From: Flavobacterium sp. BFFFF1
Lineage (GTDB): Bacteria; Bacteroidota; Bacteroidia; Flavobacteriales; Flavobacteriaceae
Length of the DNA stretch: 35,013 nucleotides
Assembly (NCBI RefSeq): GCF_002256285.1
Contig: NZ_NKJE01000029.1
Span: forward strand, 1 to 35,013
Direction: 5' to 3'
Positions 1 through 7,191 of this stretch are shown here, piece after piece (positions within the stretch are counted from its first letter, which is position 1; each line of letters opens with the position of its first letter). The position numbers were made by a program, and so were the translations under genes. The notes beneath the pieces are model-generated. The model saw nothing but the letters and a program-made list of their open reading frames with translations, had not been told where the DNA came from and ran no database searches.

Positions 1-1357
1 ACACGGCATCGTAAGCAATGAATGGTACAGCGCCAGCACCGGAAAAGAACGCTATTGCACCGATGATGAAAGCGTTACCAACATCGGCGGCGGAACCCCA
101 CAGGAAGGCGCGATGTCGCCAAAGAACCTACTGGCGACAACCATCACCGACGAACTCCGCCTGTCAACCAACTTCAAGGGAAAAGTCATCGGCATGAGCC
201 TGAAAGACCGCGGCGCAATACTTCCTGCCGGGCACTTTGCCAACTGGGCGTTTTGGTTCAGCAAGACCGGCGAGTTCATCTCAAGCACGTTCTACGGACA
301 AAATATACCCGACTGGGTTTCTTCATTTAACCAACAGAAAAGGTTCATGCCCTACATCGACAAAGGCTGGGATCTGCTCATGCCAAAAGAAACCTACAAC
401 GAAAGCCTCGCCGACGACAACAAATACGAAGGCAAACTGTACGGCAGCGCGGCCCCCGTGTTCCCATACAACCTAAAGGAAATGTACGCGAAGAACGACG
501 CCGGGATCCTGCGGGCCACACCATTTGGCAACGACCTGTTGCTCGATTTTGCAAAAGAAGCCATCGACAAAGAGGCTTTAGGAACCGATTCCGATACCGA
601 TTTCCTGACCGTGAGCTTTTCCTCCACCGATTATGTCGGGCACATTATCGGGCCGCGCTCCGTAGAGCTGCAGGACACCTACCTGCGGTTAGACCGCAAC
701 ATCGCTGACTTTCTCGAGTACCTTGACAAGAAAGTAGGGAAGGGGAACTACCTGCTGTTCCTGACCGCAGACCATGCCGGCGCCGAAAACGTAACCTTCC
801 TGAAAGACAACAAATACAACGTGGCCAACATCCCTTTCGGCGAAATGCAGAAAGGCCTGAAACAGTTTTCCAACGATACCTTCGGTGCCGATGTCATCGC
901 CGACTTCTCGAACAACAACGTATTCCTGAACAAACAGGTCCTGAAAGACAAAGCGCTGGATATCGAAGAGGTGAAGACCACGCTTTCCGATTACCTGATG
1001 GCGCTTCCGCAGACGAAACGCGTCTATTCCCAACAGGAAATACTCCACGCAACACCCAATGATTTCTACCTGAACTGCATTGCCAGAGGATACGACCCGC
1101 GGGAGAACGGCGACCTCGTCGTGTTGTTCCGTCCCGGCTACATTGAATATGGCACTACAGGAACTTCGCACGGCACACCATACAGCTACGATACCCACGT
1201 TCCGGCATTATTTTATGGCTGGCATGTGAAAAAAGGCGAGTCCCACGATAAAAAGACCATTACGCAACTGGCGCCCACCCTCGCGCAACTGCTAAGCATC
1301 ACCTTTCCAAACGGCTCAGAATGTCAGGTGTTACCCGAATTATTCAACCAGAAATAA
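1..1357 (+). CDS. PafA-type alkaline phosphatase, 5'-truncated by the window edge
   Basis: The reading frame is open from base 2, so the gene starts outside the window; the first ATG (113) is internal. About 451 residues are visible. PafA-family phosphatases are zinc phosphomonoesterases of the periplasm or cell surface that release phosphate from organic esters. The family's SLKDR motif is seen (Lys codon 203, Arg codon 209), which supplies PafA's characteristic Lys and Arg active-site residues. Zinc ligands follow: Asp and His in STDYVGH (codons 629 and 641), Asp-His in TADHAG (770 and 773) and the late His in GTSHGTP (1169). The signal peptide, first metal-binding Asp and Thr nucleophile should lie in the missing N-terminal part. 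The next gene starts one base after the stop, which suggests an operon. The family assignment is firm; the exact substrate is unknown. Confidence 0.88.
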   Translation, partial: HGIVSNEWYSASTGKERYCTDDESVTNIGGGTPQEGAMSPKNLLATTITDELRLSTNFKGKVIGMSLKDRGAILPAGHFANWAFWFSKTGEFISSTFYGQNIPDWVSSFNQQKRFMPYIDKGWDLLMPKETYNESLADDNKYEGKLYGSAAPVFPYNLKEMYAKNDAGILRATPFGNDLLLDFAKEAIDKEALGTDSDTDFLTVSFSSTDYVGHIIGPRSVELQDTYLRLDRNIADFLEYLDKKVGKGNYLLFLTADHAGAENVTFLKDNKYNVANIPFGEMQKGLKQFSNDTFGADVIADFSNNNVFLNKQVLKDKALDIEEVKTTLSDYLMALPQTKRVYSQQEILHATPNDFYLNCIARGYDPRENGDLVVLFRPGYIEYGTTGTSHGTPYSYDTHVPALFYGWHVKKGESHDKKTITQLAPTLAQLLSITFPNGSECQVLPELFNQK

Positions 1358-1358
1358 G

Positions 1359-1718
1359 ATGATCACAGAAGCATTTGCCAAAACGTTTGCACAACAATGG
1401 GCCGATTCGTGGAATGCCCACAACCTCGACCTCGTGCTGTCACACTACGCCGATGACTTTACCATTGAAACCCCAATGGCTGCTAAACTGCTAGAAAGCA
1501 GCAATGGTACCGTCAAAGGGAAAGAAAGTGTACGGGCGTATTGGGCGATCGGGCTCGAACGCATCCCAAACCTTCATTTCGAAGTCCTCGACGTGCTGAC
1601 CGGAATCAACAGCATGACGATATATTACATCAATACCGCCACTGGCCGCAAATCCGCCGAGAACCTGTTTTTCAACGAAGAAGGGAAGATACACCTGGCA
1701 TTCGTAATGTATTCCTGA
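1359..1718 (+). CDS. NTF2/SnoaL-like fold protein
   Basis: This 119-residue protein has no signal peptide. Its start FAKTFAQQWADSWNAHNLDLVLSHYADDF is the usual opening of the SnoaL-like / nuclear transport factor 2 superfamily: a helix pair with conserved Trp and Asp followed by a curved sheet. The central stretch with KGKESVRAYW and the C-terminal strands also fit. Members are small cone-shaped enzymes or ligand-binding proteins with many different activities, so no reaction can be named. It begins one base after the phosphatase stop, and its TGA overlaps the ATG of the next gene in an ATGA arrangement. The three genes are therefore probably co-transcribed and translationally coupled. Fold assignment is by motif recognition; function is unassigned. 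Confidence 0.7.
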   Translation: MITEAFAKTFAQQWADSWNAHNLDLVLSHYADDFTIETPMAAKLLESSNGTVKGKESVRAYWAIGLERIPNLHFEVLDVLTGINSMTIYYINTATGRKSAENLFFNEEGKIHLAFVMYS

Positions 1719-2965
1719 TGCTGAACCAAATGAAGAAACAAGCCGCACTATGGTGCCTACTGTTCGTAAATATAACTTTCGGACAATCCGCCTGGCCCTC
1801 CGAAAGCTGGACACAGGCCGTCCCGCTCACCGCGGTGATGGATGCTGGCGGCGTACAGGATTTAAGCGGATTACACTGGAATCCCGTCACAAACAGGCTG
1901 TACCTCGTACAAGGCAGCGGCTACCTCCGCGTGTTGCAATGGAATGCCGCCGGAAATACCTTCTCGCAATTGGTCTTCAAGAATCTACCGGGCGGACCCG
2001 AAGGCATTACACAGGTTGATTATAGCGCCAATGAGTTTTATGTCATCGCGGAAAATGCCTTTGAGATCAGGAAGTACACGACCAGTGCCAACCTTTCGTC
2101 TGTCACACTCGCAAAGCACTGGAACCTGCTCAATGCACCATCGCCAATGACCGATACCGGCAATACCGGACCCGAAGGCATCGTATTTGTGCCCGACGCA
2201 GCGCTCGCTGCCGCAGGTTTTGTAAGCCAGCAGACTGGAAGCCCTTACACCTCTGTGAAGGGAATGGGCGGACTGGTTTTTATCGCACACCAGGATGGTG
2301 GCTACATCTGGGTGTTCGACATCAACCCGGGCGTCAACAATGATTTTGCATACGTCGGGAAGTACAAGTCTTCCCAGGCTGAAAGCTGTGACCTCTCTTT
2401 TGACAGAACCACGGGCTTGCTATACATCCTGCACAACATATCAGGAAACAACCGCCTCGAAGTATCGGATTTGTCAAGCACCATCGTCAATGGGGAACGA
2501 AAACTGACGGATACAAATGAATACTTTATCCCCAACACCCCTGGTTCCAATGACAACGTCGAAGGCTTTGCCCTGACGCCTAAATGCCCGAATTCAGGCA
2601 CCGTAAGTGCCTGGCTGTGCCGTGACACCGAAAATAGCGACAGCAATGCCGTGCAACAGGACGCATTGCGGTGGTTCAATCCGTTTACGTCGCCCGGCGA
2701 CTGCCTTCCACTGGGCACTTTGTCGCCCGAAGTCAGTTCTTTTGAAATAGCGCCCAATCCCGTCGGGGATAACCTATCCATTTCGTTCCCCGACGAAAAC
2801 CTTAGGAAGCTCGAAATCATCAACATCCTGGGGCAGACGGTGCTTTATAAATTGCTCACCGCAAGGCACACCGACGCCGATGTGTCGGCCCTGCCAAATG
2901 GAGTATACACCACACAGGTCATTTCAGAAGGGGAAATCTCCCGCCGGAAATTCGTGAAAAAGTGA
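1718..2965 (+). CDS. Type IX-secreted propeller-like protein with C-terminal sorting domain
   Basis: I place the start at 1718, where the ATG overlaps the preceding TGA; a second ATG at 1730 (MKKQAALWCLLFVNITFGQ) gives an equally good signal peptide. The frame stays open upstream to 1541, but that part is antisense-like sequence inside the previous gene. The mature region contains LSGLHWNPVTNRLYLV and two PEGI motifs (GGPEGITQ, TGPEGIVFV), resembling SdiA-regulated or esterase-like-phytase beta-propellers. The last 75 or so residues (FEIAPNPVGDNLSISF, then GQTVL, LPNGVYTTQV and a final RKFVKK) form a type A T9SS sorting domain, so the protein should be exported through the type IX system and released or attached at the surface. 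Phytase or esterase activity is only a guess from the propeller likeness and the upstream phosphatase. Confidence 0.75.
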   Translation: MLNQMKKQAALWCLLFVNITFGQSAWPSESWTQAVPLTAVMDAGGVQDLSGLHWNPVTNRLYLVQGSGYLRVLQWNAAGNTFSQLVFKNLPGGPEGITQVDYSANEFYVIAENAFEIRKYTTSANLSSVTLAKHWNLLNAPSPMTDTGNTGPEGIVFVPDAALAAAGFVSQQTGSPYTSVKGMGGLVFIAHQDGGYIWVFDINPGVNNDFAYVGKYKSSQAESCDLSFDRTTGLLYILHNISGNNRLEVSDLSSTIVNGERKLTDTNEYFIPNTPGSNDNVEGFALTPKCPNSGTVSAWLCRDTENSDSNAVQQDALRWFNPFTSPGDCLPLGTLSPEVSSFEIAPNPVGDNLSISFPDENLRKLEIINILGQTVLYKLLTARHTDADVSALPNGVYTTQVISEGEISRRKFVKK

Positions 2966-2969
2966 TGGA

Positions 2970-4175
2970 TTACAATTCGGCTTCAATCTGATTTTTCAGC
3001 AAATCCCCGAACGTTTCCTGCTCGCGGATGAGGATGCCCTTGCCCTCGTACCAGAGCACTTCTGCCGGTTTATACCGCGAATTGTAATTGGATGACATCG
3101 AGAAGCAATACGCGCCCGCGTTGTGGAAGCAAAGGAGGTCGCCTTCCTTGATTTCGTGGATGCGGCGGTTGTTGGCAAAAGTATCCGTTTCGCAGATATA
3201 ACCTACAACCGTATAAAAACGTTCCTTTCCCTTTAGGTTAGAAATGTTTTCGATGTGGTGTTGCGAGCCGTACAACATCGGGCGAATCAGGTGGTTGAAG
3301 CCGCTATCAATGCCGGCAAATACCGTTGAGGTCGTCTGTTTAACGACATTCACCCGTGCGAGGAAAAAGCCGGCTTCACTCACGAGGAATTTCCCCGGTT
3401 CAAACGCGAGGGTCAGTTCGCGGCCATATTCTTTCTGGAACGCGTTGAAGCGTTTGCTGAGTTTACGCCCCAGCTCTTCAATATCGGTCTGGATGTCGCC
3501 CTTTTTGTAAGGCACTTTAAAGCCGCTGCCAAAATCCAGGAAGTCGAGGTCCTTAAAATGCCTCGCCGCGTCAAACAGGATCTCCGCCGCATACAGGAAT
3601 ACTTCAATATCGAGAATATCCGACCCCGTATGCATGTGGATGCCGTTGATGTGCATCCCGGTATTTTCCACGATGCGCAGGATGTGCGGCATCTGGTGGA
3701 TCGAAATCCCAAACTTACTGTCAATATGCCCCACCGAAATGTTGCTGTTCCCACCCGCCATCACATGTGGGTTGATCCGGATGCACACCGGTACCTTCGG
3801 ATATTTGGTCCCGAAATGCTCCAATATGGAAAGGTTGTCAATGTTGATTTGTACGCCCAGCTGCGCGACCGCTTCAATCTCTTCGAAAGAAACACCGTTT
3901 GGGGTATAGATGATTTTTGACGGCTCGAATCCGGCGTGGATGCCCAACTGCACTTCTTGGATGGAAACCGTATCGAGTCCGGCGCCAAACGTTTTAAATA
4001 GCTTTAAGATCGAAATATTCGACAAGGCCTTTACCGCATAGTTGATACGCAGGTGCTCCACCTTGGAAAAAGCAGCCGTAAGTCGGTTATATTGGGATTG
4101 GATTTTTTCGGAGTCGTAGACATAAAGCGGACTTCCAAAATGTTCTGCGAGTGATAATAAGTCTTTTGGCTGCAT
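2970..4175 (-). CDS. lysA: Diaminopimelate decarboxylase
   Basis: LysA catalyses the last step of lysine synthesis, the PLP-dependent decarboxylation of meso-diaminopimelate in the cytoplasm. The 401-residue protein is normal length for the family. Visible motifs are NYAVKA with the PLP lysine at 49, GHIDSKFGI near 150, the HMHTGSDI loop near 181, the glycine-rich DFGSGF phosphate site at 214-219, FEPGK at 258-262 and the active-site CET at 328-330. The gene converges on the type IX-secreted protein with only four bases between stop codons. A well-formed Bacteroidetes promoter lies just upstream (4192-4222), giving a predicted leader of only about ten bases. Other fold-III decarboxylases such as arginine or ornithine decarboxylase are possible but fit less well. 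Confidence 0.93.
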   Translation of the reverse strand: MQPKDLLSLAEHFGSPLYVYDSEKIQSQYNRLTAAFSKVEHLRINYAVKALSNISILKLFKTFGAGLDTVSIQEVQLGIHAGFEPSKIIYTPNGVSFEEIEAVAQLGVQINIDNLSILEHFGTKYPKVPVCIRINPHVMAGGNSNISVGHIDSKFGISIHQMPHILRIVENTGMHINGIHMHTGSDILDIEVFLYAAEILFDAARHFKDLDFLDFGSGFKVPYKKGDIQTDIEELGRKLSKRFNAFQKEYGRELTLAFEPGKFLVSEAGFFLARVNVVKQTTSTVFAGIDSGFNHLIRPMLYGSQHHIENISNLKGKERFYTVVGYICETDTFANNRRIHEIKEGDLLCFHNAGAYCFSMSSNYNSRYKPAEVLWYEGKGILIREQETFGDLLKNQIEAEL

Positions 4176-4191
4176 GCGGTAGTTTTTTGTG

Positions 4192-4222
4192 CAAAACTAT
4201 CATAATCAATCATGTTAGCCAA
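4192..4222 (-). promoter_or_regulatory. Promoter of lysA, Bacteroidetes type
   Basis: Read on the minus strand, TTG (4222-4220) is followed after 20 bases by TAGTTTTG (4199-4192), matching the Bacteroidetes sigma-A consensus TTG / TAnnTTTG. The lysA ATG is 17 bases past the -7 box. Confidence 0.6.
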
Positions 4223-4293
4223 AAGACTTTAGGATAAATAACAAAATGTAACAATTCGTTATGTATCTAACTTAATACGGATGTTTTGTGTAA

Positions 4294-4719
4294 TTATTTT
4301 ACGAATTCATAAATCAGTCCGTCGGCATATACCTGTGTTATCGTGAGGCCTGCGTCAGTTCTGGTAAAGCAGCCGTAGTCGTTGCCGTCGATACTTAATG
4401 TGTACCTGCAGGATTGAGGGACATCGCTTTGCATGATTTCGTAATTGTAGCTTCCGGTTGAGAGTCCACCGTCGAATCCAGGATCTGTATTGTTGTTTAC
4501 AATATTAAGCGTGTTGGCATCGGTATTGAATGCCCAGGTTACGTTGCCTTCAGGAACATTGTATACATTGCCCGAAATGCCACCATACGCTTTAACCATC
4601 TTCCAGGTACCTATCAGGTCCGATTCCGAGTTGGTTTTCGTGTCGTCAATATTGGTATCGTTACAGCTGCCAAGTGAAATGGCAAGTACAAAAAGGCAGA
4701 TAAGTCGTAATGTTTTCAT
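4294..4719 (-). CDS. Small lipocalin-like lipoprotein, paralogue A
   Basis: The start at 4719 gives MKTLRLICLFVLAISLGSC, a lipoprotein signal peptide with the lipid-anchored Cys at the end of the LGSC lipobox; the frame continues to 4764 but that extension spoils the signal. The mature protein opens with a Ser/Thr/Asp-rich spacer, then LIGTWKMV, which is the lipocalin-like start common in Bacteroidetes lipoproteins, and VTWAF. Two cysteines with 12 residues between them (SCRY...DYGC) match the same pair in the upstream gene. The two proteins also share a TDP motif, an SGT/TGS-Y turn and a final ADG-Y segment, so they are paralogues. It probably sits in the outer membrane or faces the periplasm; ligand unknown. 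Confidence 0.75.
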   Translation of the reverse strand: MKTLRLICLFVLAISLGSCNDTNIDDTKTNSESDLIGTWKMVKAYGGISGNVYNVPEGNVTWAFNTDANTLNIVNNNTDPGFDGGLSTGSYNYEIMQSDVPQSCRYTLSIDGNDYGCFTRTDAGLTITQVYADGLIYEFVK

Positions 4720-4743
4720 CGTTTTTAGTATTTTGATTTGATT

Positions 4744-4751
4744 CAAAAATA
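4744..4751 (-). promoter_or_regulatory. Possible -7 box upstream of lipoprotein A
   Basis: TATTTTTG on the minus strand matches TAnnTTTG and sits 25 bases before the ATG at 4719. I see no good TTG at the expected distance, so this is weaker than the lysA promoter. The gene could also be read through from its paralogue upstream. Confidence 0.35.
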
Positions 4752-4825
4752 CACCAATAGACATCGAAACCTTTGGGATTTAACCGAAATAGATTACAAC
4801 ATTCTGCTACGCTTGAGACCTCATA

Positions 4826-5260
4826 CTAAAAAGTAACCATCTGCGGCGCGGGTTGAAACGTATAGTATACGCCGTCCGCAAAACCGTCTCCAACCTGCAT
4901 TTCAGAGGAAGTAATCGTAGAGCAATGGTAAGCATTACTGTTGATGATCACCGTCTTTGGGCAGTCGGGGCTATCGGCGTTGTTGGTGATTGCATACGTG
5001 TAAGTGCCGGAGGGAAGCCCTGAAAGTTTATTCGGGTCGGTCACGGTATTCACGATCGCTACGGTGTTGTTCGACATAAAGGACCAGGTAATTTGCTCGT
5101 CAGCGAATTCATCGACGCGGCCTGAAATGGTGCCGTTACCGCTTTTCAGGTACCAACTTCCGACAATCGTCTGGTTTGCATCACCATTGTCGTCACTTGA
5201 ATTACAGGATTGGAGGCACGCAGATGCAATTAAAACAGCTAAAAGTAAGATCTTTTTCAT
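4826..5260 (-). CDS. Small lipocalin-like lipoprotein, paralogue B
   Basis: This 144-residue protein starts MKKILLLAVLIASACLQSC, a clear lipoprotein signal with lipobox LQSC, followed by an acidic Ser/Asp/Asn spacer that in Bacteroidetes often favours surface display. The core opens with IVGSWYLKSGNG and ITWSF and contains a Cys pair (DCPK...YHC) with 12 residues between. It ends with FADGVYYTF. These features line up in order with the downstream gene at 4294-4719, so the two arose by tandem duplication and have since diverged. They lie 106 bases apart in the same direction and may share a transcript. The lipocalin-like assignment is inferred from the GSW/TW start; no ligand can be named. Confidence 0.75.
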   Translation of the reverse strand: MKKILLLAVLIASACLQSCNSSDDNGDANQTIVGSWYLKSGNGTISGRVDEFADEQITWSFMSNNTVAIVNTVTDPNKLSGLPSGTYTYAITNNADSPDCPKTVIINSNAYHCSTITSSEMQVGDGFADGVYYTFQPAPQMVTF

Positions 5261-5330
5261 ATTATTTTGTGTTAGGTTCTTTAACAGGATTTTGAATGTA
5301 CGAAAAGGTTGCTTTGGAGGCCGTAGATTT

Positions 5331-5430
5331 TAGCCCGTCCCTAAACTTCGGAAGCAGCGGTATTCCTTTATTTTCTCAGTTTTCCGAAAAATATAAGATA
5401 TTAGCAGATAGCCGGATCAGCTCCTGATAA
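5331..5430 (+). repeat. Variable-hairpin intergenic element, copy 1
   Basis: The 5' arm TAGCCCG followed by CTTCGGAAGCAGCGG and the 3' arm GCAGATAGCCGGA-TCA-GCTCCTGA recur in similar form at 15284-15384 (same strand) and 24737-24854 (opposite strand). Between the arms is an AT-rich imperfect hairpin (CTTTATTTT near 5366 against AAAATATAAG near 5388). It lies in the gap between the divergent lipoprotein B and sucC, immediately before the sucC promoter. It may be a structured RNA or a dispersed repeat. I cannot tell whether it matches a named Rfam family. Confidence 0.6.
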
Positions 5431-5439
5431 AAAAAGTAA

Positions 5440-5475
5440 TTTGTTTCACCAATCGGGAGAATTTATTTATTTTTG
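5440..5475 (+). promoter_or_regulatory. Probable sucC promoter
   Basis: TTTG (5440-5443) and TATTTTTG (5468-5475) match the Bacteroidetes -33 and -7 boxes. The spacing of 24 bases is slightly long, while the -7 box is perfect. The predicted leader before the ATG at 5519 is about 35-40 bases. Confidence 0.45.
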
Positions 5476-5518
5476 TGCCACCTTTACAAAAGGGACTAAC
5501 TAGTCAAAAACCTCATTT

Positions 5519-6712
5519 ATGGACATACACGAATACCAGGGAAAAGAAATTCTAGCCAGTTATGGCGTTAAAGTACAACGCGGTTATGTGGCCAACAACC
5601 CGCAGGAAGCGGTATCTGCTGCAAAACAGCTGACAGCCGAAACCGGAACGGGATGGCACGTAATCAAAGCACAGGTGCACGCCGGCGGCCGCGGAAAAGG
5701 TGGCGGTGTAAAGCTGGCAAAAAACCTGCAACAGGTAGAAGAGCTTGCCGAACAGATCATCGGGATGCAGTTGATTACACCACAAACCTCGGCAGAAGGT
5801 AAAAAAGTCCATAAAGTTTTGGTTGCAGAGGATGTATACTATCCTGGAGAAAGCGAAACCTCAGAATTTTACATGTCGGTTTTGCTGAACAGGGGCAAAG
5901 GCCGCAACATGATCATGTATTCTACCGAAGGCGGTATGGATATTGAAGAAGTGGCGGAACACACGCCACATTTGATTTTTACTGAGGAAATTGATCCATC
6001 TGTTGGATTGCAGGCGTTCCAGGCAAGAAGGATTGCGTTCAATCTCGGATTGTCAGGGAATGCGTTTAAGGAAATGGTTTCTTTCGTAAGCGCTTTATAC
6101 AATGCCTATATCGGTTCAGATGCGTCTATGTTTGAAATCAATCCGGTGTTAAAAACATCAGACAACAAGATCATCGCGGTAGATGCGAAAGTAAACCTGG
6201 ATGATAACGCATTATACAGGCATCCAAAATTGGCCGAAATGCGCGACGTGCGTGAGGAGAATCCAATCGAAGTAGAAGCCAAAGCGGCTGGATTGAACTA
6301 TGTTGACCTTGACGGAACCGTAGGCTGTATGGTGAATGGTGCGGGACTCGCAATGGCGACTATGGATTTGATCAAATACGCCGGTTTTGAACCTGCAAAT
6401 TTCCTTGACGTTGGAGGAACTGCCGATGCCAAACGTGTGGAATTAGCCTTCCGTATTATTTTGAAAGACCCTAATGTGAAAGCGATCCTGATCAATATCT
6501 TTGGAGGTATTGTACGTTGTGACCGTGTCGCTGAAGGTGTTATTGACGCTTATAAAAATATGGGTGACAAGATTAAAGTGCCCATTATCGTGCGTTTACA
6601 GGGTACCAATGCAGAGCTTGCCAAAGAAATGATTGACAATTCCGGAATGCCGATTTTATCTGCAGTACAATTCCAGGAAGCGGCTGATCAGGTGAAAGCA
6701 GCATTGGCTTAA
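5519..6712 (+). CDS. sucC: Succinyl-CoA synthetase (ADP-forming), beta subunit
   Basis: SucC forms succinyl-CoA synthetase with SucD and converts succinyl-CoA to succinate with substrate-level phosphorylation in the TCA cycle. The 397-residue length is standard. The N-terminal ATP-grasp domain opens with MDIHEYQGKEILASYGV and includes VHAGGRGKGGGVKLA. The nucleotide-binding and dimer residues continue through FEINPV and VDAKVNLDDNA, and the C-terminal CoA-ligase domain has FLDVGGTADAKRV and INIFGGIVRCD. The sucD partner is not adjacent: a strong terminator follows and the next gene is on the other strand. The unlinked arrangement is visible; that sucD lies elsewhere in the genome is inferred. 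Confidence 0.96.
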   Translation: MDIHEYQGKEILASYGVKVQRGYVANNPQEAVSAAKQLTAETGTGWHVIKAQVHAGGRGKGGGVKLAKNLQQVEELAEQIIGMQLITPQTSAEGKKVHKVLVAEDVYYPGESETSEFYMSVLLNRGKGRNMIMYSTEGGMDIEEVAEHTPHLIFTEEIDPSVGLQAFQARRIAFNLGLSGNAFKEMVSFVSALYNAYIGSDASMFEINPVLKTSDNKIIAVDAKVNLDDNALYRHPKLAEMRDVREENPIEVEAKAAGLNYVDLDGTVGCMVNGAGLAMATMDLIKYAGFEPANFLDVGGTADAKRVELAFRIILKDPNVKAILINIFGGIVRCDRVAEGVIDAYKNMGDKIKVPIIVRLQGTNAELAKEMIDNSGMPILSAVQFQEAADQVKAALA

Positions 6713-6736
6713 ATTATTTAGAATATACTGATAATG

Positions 6737-6767
6737 AAAATCCCGGCTTGATGGCCGGGATTTTTTT
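6737..6767 (+). terminator. Rho-independent terminator of sucC
   Basis: An 11-bp perfect stem (AAAATCCCGGC / GCCGGGATTTT) with a 6-base loop is followed by a run of T. Confidence 0.9.
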
Positions 6768-6786
6768 ATTTTGATAATGCTGAATG

Positions 6787-7125
6787 CTATCTCGTAATGG
6801 TATTCATCAACCCTCTCCCAAACTGGATGCCGCCAAAAACAATCGCACCCCAGAAGATAAATCCGATGTTGGCCAACGTCAACACCGTCCCACCGACCAA
6901 CCAAAGTCCACCGTAGAGCATATCTTTGTTTGCCCTCGTCACCCTTGCCGCAGCAACCTGGCTTTCGATGTTTTCGATCACGATCTGAGCGCTGTCTTCA
7001 TCAAGTCCCTGTTGTATCAGTGCCATCTTGACTTCGTAATTGTTTTTGTCCTGGTGGAACATCAAATTGGCAGCATAACTGTGGATTTGTTCCGCTGTAA
7101 TCGTTTCCGGTACTGTATTTTCCAT
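6787..7125 (-). CDS. Small membrane protein of unknown function
   Basis: This 112-residue protein has an acidic soluble N-terminal half (about 1-65), in which ALIQQGLDEDSAQIVIENI looks like a short UBA/CUE-like or three-helix segment. Two closely spaced membrane helices follow (about 70-88 and 90-106), with glycine-rich faces (GGLWLVGGTV, GAIVFGGIQFG). There is no signal peptide, so the N-terminal domain is probably cytoplasmic with a hairpin membrane anchor. It has its own promoter (7150-7179) and lies 66 bases downstream of the esterase gene. I do not recognise a named family beyond this layout and assign no function. Confidence 0.7.
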   Translation of the reverse strand: MENTVPETITAEQIHSYAANLMFHQDKNNYEVKMALIQQGLDEDSAQIVIENIESQVAAARVTRANKDMLYGGLWLVGGTVLTLANIGFIFWGAIVFGGIQFGRGLMNTITR

Positions 7126-7149
7126 ATTGGTTTAAGGTGTTAAATTTGT

Positions 7150-7179
7150 CAAATATAACCAAATCAGCCTTATACCCAA
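7150..7179 (-). promoter_or_regulatory. Promoter of the small membrane protein gene
   Basis: On the minus strand TTG (7179-7177) is followed after 19 bases by TATATTTG (7157-7150), a full match to the Bacteroidetes consensus, 25 bases before the ATG at 7125. Confidence 0.6.
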
Positions 7180-7191
7180 ACGGTGAATGAA

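Noticed and set aside
689..1198. Long minus-strand frame of 169 codons opposite the phosphatase
   Set aside because: It is the shadow of a GC-rich gene with conserved active-site motifs on the plus strand and resembles no known protein.
1541..1717. Upstream extension of the type IX-secreted protein
   Set aside because: This stretch lies within the preceding gene, reads as an Arg-rich low-quality sequence and would remove the signal peptide from the N-terminus.
2302..2826. Minus-strand frame of 174 codons opposite the secreted protein
   Set aside because: It lies opposite a clear sorting-domain protein and has no recognisable domain or start signal.
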